Positions 1-8,201 of a stretch of 29,566 nucleotides of DNA are shown in pieces. A program made the position numbers and the translations under genes. Within the stretch, counting starts at the first letter, position 1. Every line of letters starts with the position of its first letter. This DNA comes from Streptosporangiaceae bacterium (GTDB taxonomy: Bacteria > Actinomycetota > Actinomycetes > Streptosporangiales > Streptosporangiaceae): assembly GCA_030041195.1 (NCBI GenBank), contig JASHOI010000781.1, positions 1 through 29,566 on the forward strand, given 5' to 3'. The notes beneath the pieces are model-generated. The model was not told where the DNA came from and ran no database searches. It saw nothing but the letters and a program-made list of their open reading frames with translations.

Positions 1-289
1 GGCTGGCCTGCGGGTCGCCGGCGGGGTAGGTGACCGCGATCATCGCGGGCAGCCCGCGCGCGGTGTACCAGCGGCAGACCTCGGCGATCGCGTCGGCAGG
101 CGGCATGCCGGGATCACCGGTCGCGAGCGCGCTGTTCGCCCGCCCGGTGAAGCCGCCGGCCGCGCGCAGCAGCCAGCCCCCGAGCCTGGCCTCGTCCGGC
201 GCCCGCCAGCCCCCGGCGGCAGCCTCCTCGAGATCACCAATCGAGATCGCAATCCCTGGCAAGCCGTCCACCTCGCTTTCCCCGGTCAC
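1..289 (-). CDS. GNAT-family N-acetyltransferase, partial (3' end beyond left edge)
   Basis: Only the first 96 codons are present. The gene reads leftward from a GTG at 289-287 and runs off the window. The visible part has an acidic N-terminus followed by GGWLLRAAGGFTGRANS and a GDPG motif, then a segment ending WYTARGLPAMIAV. This arrangement is typical of actinobacterial GNAT proteins, which transfer an acetyl group from acetyl-CoA to an amine; the acetyl-CoA-binding motif itself would lie beyond the edge. The GTG overlaps the TGA of the upstream lipoprotein-like gene (GTGA), so the two are probably translationally coupled in the leftward operon that begins at 2522. The substrate cannot be inferred. 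Confidence 0.75.
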   Translation of the reverse strand, partial: MTGESEVDGLPGIAISIGDLEEAAAGGWRAPDEARLGGWLLRAAGGFTGRANSALATGDPGMPPADAIAEVCRWYTARGLPAMIAVTYPAGDPQAS

Positions 290-738
290 AAACCCAGGTG
301 TTCGTGCTTGAAGCTCAGCGGCTCGCGTTGCACGAGGAAGGTGCCGAGCAGCGCGAGTTCCGGGATCGTCACCACCGCGATGGCGTGCCGGGCCGGGACT
401 GCCGGCGGGGCCGGCCCGAACGGGAATTCGACCTGGTCGAGACTGTAGCTTCCGGAGTAGGCGACCAGGCAGACCAGGTGCGAAGGCGGGATTGGCAGCA
501 GGCCGAGCAGCTTGCGCAGGGCCCGGTCGCCGCGGCCGGTGAGCTTGGCGACGTCGACGAGCTGGACGCCGTCGAGCGACCCGCGGCCCGCTACCGCCTG
601 CTTGGCCACGGGCAAGGCCGAGAAACATGGGCTGGCGTTCGTGCCCAGGACGTTGCGCCCGGCACCGCATGCTCCGGCTCCGGCGGCGGTGACGGCGATG
701 GCCAGGACGAGGCCCAGCGGCCGGCGCGGGGCTCTCAT
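286..738 (-). CDS. Small putative lipoprotein / secreted protein of unknown function
   Basis: This 150-residue protein starts at an ATG (738-736) that overlaps the stop of the upstream flippase-like gene (ATGA). The N-terminus has basic residues (RAPRR), a hydrophobic stretch at about residues 8-22 and Cys24 in the context AGAC. That is a weak but plausible lipobox, so an exported, lipid-anchored protein is likely; a plain signal peptide is the alternative. Two further cysteines (in NASPCF and LVCLV) could form a disulfide. The rest is short beta-rich sequence with no domain I recognise. It sits between a membrane lipid-type protein and a GNAT enzyme, which hints at a cell-envelope role, but this is inference from neighbourhood only. 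Confidence 0.7.
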   Translation of the reverse strand: MRAPRRPLGLVLAIAVTAAGAGACGAGRNVLGTNASPCFSALPVAKQAVAGRGSLDGVQLVDVAKLTGRGDRALRKLLGLLPIPPSHLVCLVAYSGSYSLDQVEFPFGPAPPAVPARHAIAVVTIPELALLGTFLVQREPLSFKHEHLGL

Positions 739-1838
739 TGGCCCACCGCCGGGCAGGTTCCGCCGTCGCCATCGGCAGGGTCGGCCGCTGCCGCGGCACC
801 GGCCGGCATCGGCCGCGGGTGGCGCGCTCGGCCGACCCACGCCAGCCATGCCCACGCCCCCCATCCGACCACAAGAGCCAGCCAGAAGCTGACAAGCCGG
901 TAGAGCAGCACGGCCACGACCGTGGACGGAGCGGCCCCGCCGTAGGCGACGAGCGCGATCGTGAGGCTGCCCTCCACCACGCCGAGGCCGCCAGGGGTGA
1001 TCGGCAGATTGGCGGCCAGCTGCCCGGCGCCGTACGCGAGCAGCAGGCCCTTCCACGGCACCGCTGCGCCCACCGCCAGGAACGACAGGGCCAGGCAGCC
1101 GCAGTCCAGCAGCCAGTTGACCAGGGCCAGCCACAGGGCACCGGCCATCTGCCCGGGCGACAGGCGCACCACCGTCAGCCTGACGATGATCCGGTCGATG
1201 TGAGCAGCGAGCTCGCCCCGCGGCCAGCCGGTCACCCGCTGGAACAAGCGCAACGCCGCGGAGACCGTCCACACCAGCGCCCGCTTCTGGACGAAGACCA
1301 TCCCCATGGCGACCGCCAGGACGAGGACGGTCACGATCACGCCGACCAGGTCGAGGCTTGCTCCCTCCGCTTCGGCGACGGAAAGGCCGGTGGCGGCCAC
1401 CACGGTCAGCGTTATCGACTCGGCCACGAACGTCGCCACCACGGACCATCCGGCAAGGGCCTGGTCGGCTCCCCGGTGCCGGAACTGACGGAACGAGTAG
1501 ACCGGGGCGATGACCGACCCGGCCGGAATCGAGTTGGTGATGGCGTTGGCGGCGAGCGTGATCGCGGCCATCGGGCCGACGGCCACGTTGGCCCCGCCGG
1601 CTCTCAGCATCTTCCGCTGCAGCAGGGCGAACGCCAGGAATGACCCGGCCTCCGCCGCCACCCCCAGCAGCAGCCATCCCCAGCGCAGATGGCCCAGCGC
1701 GGCGCTCGCCTCGGTGAGCTCACTGCTGTGGCCGGTGAGCTCGTAAAAGGCGAGCGCCGCGAGGCCCAGCCCGATGACGTACTTAGCGACCGGCCAGGCC
1801 CGGCGGACACGGGCCCGCCACGGTGTCCGCGATGTCAT
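735..1838 (-). CDS. LPG-synthase transmembrane / UPF0104 family flippase-like protein
   Basis: A 367-residue integral membrane protein with about eight hydrophobic segments (first near residues 18-34, last near 325-345). The family signature NLPITPGGLGVVEG is present around residue 280. This is the region that in MprF/LPG synthases forms the flippase part; free-standing members (UPF0104, AglD-like) are thought to move lipids or lipid-linked sugars across the membrane. The soluble aminoacyl-transferase domain of full-length MprF is absent. The ATG at 1838 lies 21 bp after the lactonase-like gene, and its stop overlaps the next ATG, so it belongs to a four-gene leftward operon. The transported lipid is unknown. 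Confidence 0.85.
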   Translation of the reverse strand: MTSRTPWRARVRRAWPVAKYVIGLGLAALAFYELTGHSSELTEASAALGHLRWGWLLLGVAAEAGSFLAFALLQRKMLRAGGANVAVGPMAAITLAANAITNSIPAGSVIAPVYSFRQFRHRGADQALAGWSVVATFVAESITLTVVAATGLSVAEAEGASLDLVGVIVTVLVLAVAMGMVFVQKRALVWTVSAALRLFQRVTGWPRGELAAHIDRIIVRLTVVRLSPGQMAGALWLALVNWLLDCGCLALSFLAVGAAVPWKGLLLAYGAGQLAANLPITPGGLGVVEGSLTIALVAYGGAAPSTVVAVLLYRLVSFWLALVVGWGAWAWLAWVGRARHPRPMPAGAAAAADPADGDGGTCPAVGQ

Positions 1839-1859
1839 GCCGGTGCAGGCAATTCGGTG

Positions 1860-2522
1860 TCAGGAGTGGACGACGTCGGTGTGGTGGCAGAAGTGCACCC
1901 GCGCGGCGCCGGTGGACCGGATCCGCGCCAGCGAGTTCCGCCACGCCGCGAGGTCGGTGGCCTGGCCGTCCGGCAGGTCCGCGTCGGGCGGCCCCTGGTA
2001 CAGCCGCGGCGTGTAGGCGGCGTCCCCGATCAGCACGTCGGGTGCTCCGTCGCCGGACCGGACCACCACGCACTGGTGGCCCACGGTGTGCCCGGGCGTC
2101 GCGATCACCGAGAGACCCGGCAGCACCTCGGCATCCCCGTCGATCAGCTCGAACCGGCCGTTCATGAAGCCGAACCAGTCGTAGAGCTCGCGCGCCTCGC
2201 GCTTGGCACGGCCCAGCTCGGCCCGCTGCACGTAGCAGGGGGCGTGCGGGAACACGGCGTTCTGGCCGCAGTGGTCGAAGTGCAGGTGCGTGTTGATCAC
2301 GAGGCCGATGTCGCCCGGGGTCATGTCCAGCTCGGCGAGCGCGTCGGCGGCCGAGCGGTTGACCACACGCCAGTCGCTGAGCAGCTCGTCCGGGCCGCCG
2401 ACGCCGGTGTCCACCAGCACGGCGCCGCCCGGGTGGGTGACAACGAAACCGTGTACCGGCCACTGCGTCCCGTCCACACCGCGGAGCTTCGCCAGCTGCA
2501 GCCGCTTGACCTCCAGCGCCAT
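1860..2522 (-). CDS. Metallo-beta-lactamase fold hydrolase, AHL-lactonase-like
   Basis: A 220-residue protein with the dinuclear metal motif HLHFDH at residues 79-84, a third His at 145 (TPGHTVGH), the bridging Asp at 167 (IGDAAY) and a late His in FCHH (213-214). Overall length and layout match N-acyl-homoserine lactonases (AiiA/AttM type), which open the lactone ring of quorum signals, but many relatives hydrolyse other lactones or esters. The ATG at 2522 was chosen because the family begins immediately before the conserved first strand; the frame stays open further upstream, but that extension has no homology-like character. It is the first gene of a leftward run with the flippase-like protein, lipoprotein and GNAT genes, and diverges from the NRDE gene. 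Confidence 0.8.
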   Translation of the reverse strand: MALEVKRLQLAKLRGVDGTQWPVHGFVVTHPGGAVLVDTGVGGPDELLSDWRVVNRSAADALAELDMTPGDIGLVINTHLHFDHCGQNAVFPHAPCYVQRAELGRAKREARELYDWFGFMNGRFELIDGDAEVLPGLSVIATPGHTVGHQCVVVRSGDGAPDVLIGDAAYTPRLYQGPPDADLPDGQATDLAAWRNSLARIRSTGAARVHFCHHTDVVHS

Positions 2523-2615
2523 CGGCGACCGCCTCCCAGGCTTGTCACCCGCGCGCCGATCTGCCCGCGGGCACCTCATCGTCGCAGCATCGCGGTTCCG
2601 GGGTCCAATAGAGGC

Positions 2616-3365
2616 ATGTGCACCGCGATCGTGAGCATCGACCCCGACGGCCCGGTGCTGCTTGCCGGGGTCCGCGACGAGCTTGCCGACCGGGCCTGGG
2701 AGCCCCCGGGCCGGCACTGGCCGGATCACCCCGGCCTGATCGGCGGGCGGGATCTGCTGGCCGGGGGGACGTGGCTCGCGGTGGCCCCAGCGGCGCAGCG
2801 GGTGGCCTGCGTGCTGAACGCGCGGGGCCGGATGGCGCCGGAAGCATCGCGGCGCACCCGGGGCGTGCTCCCGCTGCAGGCCGCCGAGCTCGGGAAGCTC
2901 GAGCGCGCCGGGCTCGCCGGCTTCGACCCGTTCCACCTGCTGAGCGCCGAGCCGGGGCGGGCCGTGCTGTGGAGCTGGGACGGCGCCGAGCTTGCCGAGC
3001 GCGAGCTGACGGCCGGCCTGCACATGGTGGTGAACAGCGGGCTTGACGGCGAACTGCGGGACGCGATGGATCATGAGCGGGCCCGCATCGCTCATTTCCT
3101 GCCGCGGCTCAGCGGCGCGCGGCGCCCAGATCCGCGGCCGGGTGATCCGGTCTCGCTGGCCTGGGGAGCCTGGCTGCCGCTGCTGGACGGCGACGGCCTC
3201 GCCCCCGACGACCCGCGGGCGCTGATCGTGCGGCGCGACCTCGGCGGCGGCCGGATCTGGGGGACCACGTCGATCTCGCTGGTCGCGCTGTCAGCGGGCG
3301 GTCTGCGGTACGACTTCACCCCCGCACCGGGTGACACCGCGGCCTGGCGGGAGGTTCCGGTTTAG
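2616..3365 (+). CDS. NRDE family (TANGO2-like) protein
   Basis: A 249-residue protein starting MCTAIV, with the second-residue Cys typical of the family, followed by the signature position read here as GVRDE (the usual Asn of N-R-D-E is Val). Later segments typical of the family are LAGGTWLAV, a central GFDPFHLL stretch, GLHMVVNSGLD and a C-terminal region containing GTTSISLVAL. TANGO2 relatives are linked to membrane and heme or lipid homeostasis in eukaryotes; the bacterial function is unsettled. The ATG at 2616 is the only start that preserves Cys2. The gene converges on the Spherulin-4 gene, and the two stops overlap by 3-4 bases. Confidence 0.8.
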   Translation: MCTAIVSIDPDGPVLLAGVRDELADRAWEPPGRHWPDHPGLIGGRDLLAGGTWLAVAPAAQRVACVLNARGRMAPEASRRTRGVLPLQAAELGKLERAGLAGFDPFHLLSAEPGRAVLWSWDGAELAERELTAGLHMVVNSGLDGELRDAMDHERARIAHFLPRLSGARRPDPRPGDPVSLAWGAWLPLLDGDGLAPDDPRALIVRRDLGGGRIWGTTSISLVALSAGGLRYDFTPAPGDTAAWREVPV

Positions 3366-4174
3366 GCCTTGCATCCGGCGGTGACGTCGCTGACCTCGCG
3401 GGCCCAGTAGCTGGGCAGTGCGCTGTACGGATCGGGCGACCCGGCCAGGTTGGTCACGAACAGATTGCCGGTCCTGCGGCGCTTGGACAGGCTGACCGCG
3501 CTGGCGAGATCCGGCGCGGGCGTCGCGTAGATCACGTCAGCGAACCTGGCCGCCCGGTAGTGCGCCGCCCACGACGGAACCTGCAGGCCGAGGTAGCTGG
3601 CGTAGCTGCCCTCGAACGCCACCACGACGTTCCCGGCCGACATGTACCCGCGGGCCGGGTACGCGCCGACGTTCAGCCAGATCACCGACTTCGGAATGGC
3701 CGTGCGGATGTATGCGGCCAGCGTTTTGTAATAGCCGAGCTCGCCGCTGCCGTTCGCGGTCAGGTCGAGGAACATGCCGTTGACCTTGTACCAGGCCCGG
3801 TAGTTTTTCGCGTCCGCCTCGACCTGGGCGGCCGGGCGCTGTCCGTACTCGGTCGACGAATAGCCGAGCACGGTGATGCCCGCCTTCTGCGCCTTCTTGA
3901 CCAGCGACTGGAAATGCGGCACCGCGCTGGTGCCGGCGCCGGTGCCGGTCACGTTGAGGATCATGACGCCGGGCGCCGGCTTGCTGTCGATCGCCCGCGT
4001 CCAGAAGCTTGACGACCAGGGATAGGCCGGAACGAACGTGTGCCGGCAGGCGGCAGCGGTCGTCGATGTCGCGCCGGCCGCGGCGGGCACCGCGATCGCG
4101 GCGGCCGCCGCGAAGATCACCAACCCGGTGGCCAGCACATGCAGCTTCCGCACGCCAGCATCAACCCCCACCAT
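3362..4174 (-). CDS. Secreted Spherulin-4 family protein (glycosidase-like)
   Basis: A 270-residue protein with a classical signal peptide: a short basic start, a hydrophobic run from about residue 12 to 30 rich in Ala, and a likely cleavage near residue 33. The mature part begins HTFVPAYPWSSSFW and contains ILNVTGTG, GITVLGYSSTEYG, a segment with MFLDLTANG, and VIWLNVGAYP. This is the Spherulin-4 (spherulation-specific family 4) pattern, which folds as a TIM-barrel related to glycoside hydrolases. In slime moulds it is a dormancy-induced cell-wall protein; in actinomycetes it is presumed to act on extracellular polysaccharide. The ATG at 4174 directly precedes the signal peptide. Further upstream codons in the frame read antisense to the XRE gene and were rejected. 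Confidence 0.8.
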   Translation of the reverse strand: MVGVDAGVRKLHVLATGLVIFAAAAAIAVPAAAGATSTTAAACRHTFVPAYPWSSSFWTRAIDSKPAPGVMILNVTGTGAGTSAVPHFQSLVKKAQKAGITVLGYSSTEYGQRPAAQVEADAKNYRAWYKVNGMFLDLTANGSGELGYYKTLAAYIRTAIPKSVIWLNVGAYPARGYMSAGNVVVAFEGSYASYLGLQVPSWAAHYRAARFADVIYATPAPDLASAVSLSKRRRTGNLFVTNLAGSPDPYSALPSYWAREVSDVTAGCKA

Positions 4175-4336
4175 TGCAGACCCAGATGCAACCGATGACA
4201 CTCGGTGCACGCGGGAATCATCTCGCAACACGCCCTGGTCCGAGCGGAAATGAACTAACCGGCCACGCGATGACCCTGGCAGAAATTCAGGAGGCATGGG
4301 ACACTGCGGTGGTCTAGGTGCCGGTTGAGGATGCAT

Positions 4337-5275
4337 ATGATCATGGCTCGGCCCGAGGAGAGTTCCGGTCTCGGCAACGGCGGTCGCGTGGTCCACATCG
4401 GCGCGCTGTCTGGCGGCGCGCCGCCCGGCACCGGGCCGACGGTGCCGCGCAGGCTTCTCGGTGCCCAGTTGCGGCGGCTGCGCGAGGAGCGGGGCATCAC
4501 GCTCGAGGACGCCGGAGACGTGATCAGGGCGTCCGGCTCGAAGATGAGCCGGCTGGAGACCGGCCGGGTCGGGTTCAAGAGCCGGGACATCGCCGACCTG
4601 CTCACCTTTTACGAGATCACCGACGAGCAGCAGCGCGACGCGCTGCTGCAGCTCGCCCGCGGCGCCAGCTCGCACGGCTGGTGGCACGATTACTCCGACG
4701 TGATGCCCGCGTGGTTCGAGTCCTACGTCGGCCTGGAAGAGGCAGCGACGAGTATCCGGTCGTATGAGATCCAGTTCGTGCCCGGGCTGCTGCAGACCGA
4801 GGACTACGCCCGCGCGGTGACCCTGCTCGGCCACGGCGGCGCTCCGGCCGAGGAGATCGAGCAGCGGGTCGCGCTGCGGATGGCCCGCCAGGCGCTGCTG
4901 ACCGGACCGAACCCGGCACACCTGTGGGCGGTGCTGGACGAGGCGGTGCTGCGCCGCCCCGCCGGGCGGCCCGGCGTGATGCGCCGTCAGCTGCAGCAGA
5001 TCCTGCAGGCCGCCGAGCGCCCCAACGTGACCATCCAGGTCATCCCGTTCTCGGCCGGCTCCCACGCTGCCGCCGGAGGGCCGTTCAGCATCCTGCGGTT
5101 CGCCGAGCGTGACCTGCCGGACGTCGTCTATCTCGAGCAGCTCACCAGCGCCCTGTACCTGGACAAGCGCGAGACCGTCGATCACTACATGGAGGTGATG
5201 GAGCGGCTGTGCCTGCAGGCGACGCCGGCCGCCTCCACCCCCAAGATCATCAACGCGGTGCTCAGGGACGGCTGA
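4337..5275 (+). CDS. XRE-family helix-turn-helix regulator with DUF5753 domain
   Basis: About 312 residues. An N-terminal helix-turn-helix (roughly residues 38-95, RLLGAQLRRLREERGITLEDA then SKMSRLETGR) is followed by the DUF5753 domain with its hallmark FVPGLLQTEDYARAV, a central RRPAGRPGVMRRQLQ segment and NVTIQVIPF. Such proteins are abundant in Streptomyces relatives and often control development or antibiotic production together with a small DUF397 partner; none is adjacent here. The ATG at 4337 is preferred because GAGG ends six bases before it. TTG 4325, ATG 4331 and ATG 4343 are in-frame alternatives. It diverges from the secreted Spherulin-4 gene, which it might regulate (inference). 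Confidence 0.85.
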   Translation: MIMARPEESSGLGNGGRVVHIGALSGGAPPGTGPTVPRRLLGAQLRRLREERGITLEDAGDVIRASGSKMSRLETGRVGFKSRDIADLLTFYEITDEQQRDALLQLARGASSHGWWHDYSDVMPAWFESYVGLEEAATSIRSYEIQFVPGLLQTEDYARAVTLLGHGGAPAEEIEQRVALRMARQALLTGPNPAHLWAVLDEAVLRRPAGRPGVMRRQLQQILQAAERPNVTIQVIPFSAGSHAAAGGPFSILRFAERDLPDVVYLEQLTSALYLDKRETVDHYMEVMERLCLQATPAASTPKIINAVLRDG

Positions 5276-5280
5276 CCGGC

Positions 5281-6493
<1,213 letters not shown>

Positions 6494-6499
6494 TCATGG

Positions 6500-6513
6500 T
6501 AGAACGTGTTGCC
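6500..6513. promoter_or_regulatory. KstR-like operator (fadA5 side)
   Basis: The 14-base sequence TAGAACGTGTTGCC matches the KstR box TnnAACnnGTTnnA at every fixed position except the last (C for A). It lies 34 bases before the fadA5 start, where a repressor would block its promoter. Confidence 0.65.
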
Positions 6514-6566
6514 GAATCAGACCCGCGGGACATTCCGGAACGCCGCACCGCGTGATTCAATCAAAC

Positions 6567-6580
6567 TAGAACACGTTTCA
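6567..6580. promoter_or_regulatory. KstR operator (cyp125 side), perfect consensus match
   Basis: TAGAACACGTTTCA fits TnnAACnnGTTnnA at all fixed positions and ends 26 bases before the cyp125 GTG. KstR is the TetR-family repressor of cholesterol catabolism in mycobacteria and rhodococci, released by steroid-CoA thioesters. Confidence 0.8.
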
Positions 6581-6606
6581 GTTGAGAGCGCTAGCCGGAG
6601 GCAGTC

Positions 6607-7833
6607 GTGGCTGAGCCCAACATCCCGCCGGGCTTCGACTTCACCGATCCTGACCTGTACTCACACCGCCTTCCGATGGATGAGTTCGCCGAACTCCGGC
6701 GCACCGCACCGGTCTGGTGGAACCCGAAGCCTCGGGGTGTGGGCGGATTCGATGACGAGGGCTACTGGGTGGTCACAAAGCACGCCGACGTGGTGGCGGT
6801 CTCCAGGGACAACGACAACTACTCCACCTGGGAGAACACCGCGATCATCCGGCACAAGGACAACGCCCCGCGGGAGTCGATCGAGGTGCAGCGGTTCGTC
6901 ATGCTGAACATCGATCCGCCCCAGCACACAAAGCTGCGTGGCATTGTGTCCCGCGGCTTCACCCCGCGGGCCATCAACAGCCTCCGCGCGGCCCTGTCGC
7001 AGCGGGCCGAGCGGATCGTGGCCGGCGCGCTGGCCAAGGGCAGCGGCGACTTTGTCACCGACGTGGCCTGCGAGCTGCCGCTGCAGGCGATCGCGGAACT
7101 GATCGGCGTGCCACAGGATGACCGGCGCAAGGTCTTCGACTGGTCGAACGACATGGTGGGCTACGACGACCCCGAGTACGTCGGCGACCCGGCGGCCGCC
7201 GCGGCCGAGCTCGTCGGCTACGCGATGGGGATGGCCGAGGACCGGCGGCAGTGCCCAAGGGACGACATCGTCACCAAGCTCGTGAACGCCGAGGTCGACG
7301 GCGGGCAGCTGTCATCGGACGAGTTCGGCTTCTTCGTGATCCTGCTCGCGGTCGCGGGCAACGAGACCACCCGCAACGCGATCTCGCACGGGATGCTCGC
7401 CTTTTTCGACCACCCCGACCAGTGGGAGCTGTTCAAGGCCCGGCGCCCCGATACCGCGGCCGACGAGATCGTCCGCTGGGCCACCCCGGTGACGGTGTTC
7501 CAGCGCACCGCGCTCGCCGACACCACGCTGGGCGGACAGCAGATCAGGGCGGGCCAGCGGGTCGGCCTGTTCTACCGGTCGGCCAACTTCGACGAGGAGG
7601 TCTTCGACCACCCGGAGCGGTTCGACATCTCCCGCAACCCGAACCCGCACCTGGGCTTCGGCGGCAGCGGGGCGCACTTCTGCCTCGGCGCCAGCCTCGC
7701 CCGGCTGGAGATCGACCTCATCTTCACCGCGATCGCCGATCACATGCCGGGCATCCGGCTGGTCGGCGGGCCGAAACGGCTGCGCTCGGGCTGGCTGAAC
7801 GGCATCAAGGAGCTCCCGGTCAGCTACTGCTGA
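6607..7833 (+). CDS. cyp125: Cytochrome P450 CYP125 family, steroid C26/C27-monooxygenase
   Basis: A 408-residue P450 closely resembling CYP125A1: NIPPGFDFTDPDLY at the N-terminus, EVQRFVMLNIDPPQHTKLR, the I-helix AGNETTRN (residues 250-257), EIVR (287-290) and the heme loop FGGSGAHFCLG with ligand Cys359. CYP125 oxidises the terminal methyl of cholesterol or cholestenone to the 26-oic acid, the first step of side-chain removal, using ferredoxin and reductase partners that are not in the window. The GTG at 6607 has GGAGG five bases upstream. A perfect KstR box precedes it and fadA5 diverges from it, both as expected for a steroid catabolic gene. Confidence 0.92.
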   Translation: MAEPNIPPGFDFTDPDLYSHRLPMDEFAELRRTAPVWWNPKPRGVGGFDDEGYWVVTKHADVVAVSRDNDNYSTWENTAIIRHKDNAPRESIEVQRFVMLNIDPPQHTKLRGIVSRGFTPRAINSLRAALSQRAERIVAGALAKGSGDFVTDVACELPLQAIAELIGVPQDDRRKVFDWSNDMVGYDDPEYVGDPAAAAAELVGYAMGMAEDRRQCPRDDIVTKLVNAEVDGGQLSSDEFGFFVILLAVAGNETTRNAISHGMLAFFDHPDQWELFKARRPDTAADEIVRWATPVTVFQRTALADTTLGGQQIRAGQRVGLFYRSANFDEEVFDHPERFDISRNPNPHLGFGGSGAHFCLGASLARLEIDLIFTAIADHMPGIRLVGGPKRLRSGWLNGIKELPVSYC

Positions 7834-8078
7834 GGCTCTGGCGTTCCGGGCGGGTCTTCGTCGGCCTCGTCATCCGCCGGCGGGGGGAAGCGGTTGCTGT
7901 ACGAGGTCAGCTGGGCGGCGATGGCGATCTGGATGCCTCCGTGCGCTGCCCGCTCCCCATCCAGCCGCCCGCGGGCCCGGAACCCGCCACTCAGCCCGCC
8001 AGCGGGCTCATCGATGTACCAATGGGCTTGTTCTATGCGGCCCTTTGGTACATCGACGTGGCGACAGGTTGCTGGCAT
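7824..8078 (-). CDS. Short hypothetical ORF containing a large inverted repeat
   Basis: An 84-codon reading frame starting at ATG 8078 and ending inside the last codons of cyp125 (10-bp convergent overlap). Third positions are mostly G or C in the second half, and the C-terminus is acidic and proline-rich (ADDEADEDPP). No domain is recognised and no convincing ribosome site precedes the ATG. The first part is occupied by two hairpins (7993-8008 and 8011-8056), so the region may be a structured non-coding element rather than a gene. If this ORF is not real, 7834-8201 is a gene-free stretch whose only visible content is those hairpins. Confidence 0.3.
   Translation of the reverse strand: MPATCRHVDVPKGRIEQAHWYIDEPAGGLSGGFRARGRLDGERAAHGGIQIAIAAQLTSYSNRFPPPADDEADEDPPGTPEPQQ
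7993..8008. repeat. Tight hairpin next to a larger inverted repeat
   Basis: AGCCCGC and GCGGGCT are perfect 7-bp arms separated by only two bases. The element ends two bases before the larger inverted repeat at 8011. Together they lie between the converging cyp125 and membrane-protein genes, so terminator function is possible. Confidence 0.55.
8011..8056. repeat. Long near-perfect inverted repeat (17-bp arms)
   Basis: The outer arms TCGATGTACCAA (8011-8022) and TTGGTACATCGA (8045-8056) are perfect 12-bp complements. After one T:T mismatch the pairing continues with GGGC and GCCC, leaving a 12-base loop (8028-8039). The arms are less GC-rich than their surroundings. It could be a terminator, a large operator or a remnant of a mobile element; no transposase or target duplication is visible. 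Confidence 0.65.
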
Positions 8079-8201
8079 CAGGCCGTCGGCCCGGAAATCA
8101 AGGGCAGAACGGGCCGTGGCGCGCCGATGAGTTCCGTTGCCAGAGCCGGACGGGCGCTTCCTCTACCCGGGCATCGGCAGTGCCGGTTATCGCGTGGTCG
8201 C

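Noticed and set aside
1860..3095. Upstream extension of the lactonase-like frame
   Set aside because: The additional residues are antisense to the NRDE gene and show no fold-related motifs; the MBL domain is complete from 2522.
3362..5185. A 607-codon open frame on the minus strand extending far upstream of the Spherulin-4 signal peptide
   Set aside because: The extra part is antisense to the XRE gene, has low-complexity His/Gln/Arg-rich composition typical of shadow frames, and would bury the signal peptide.
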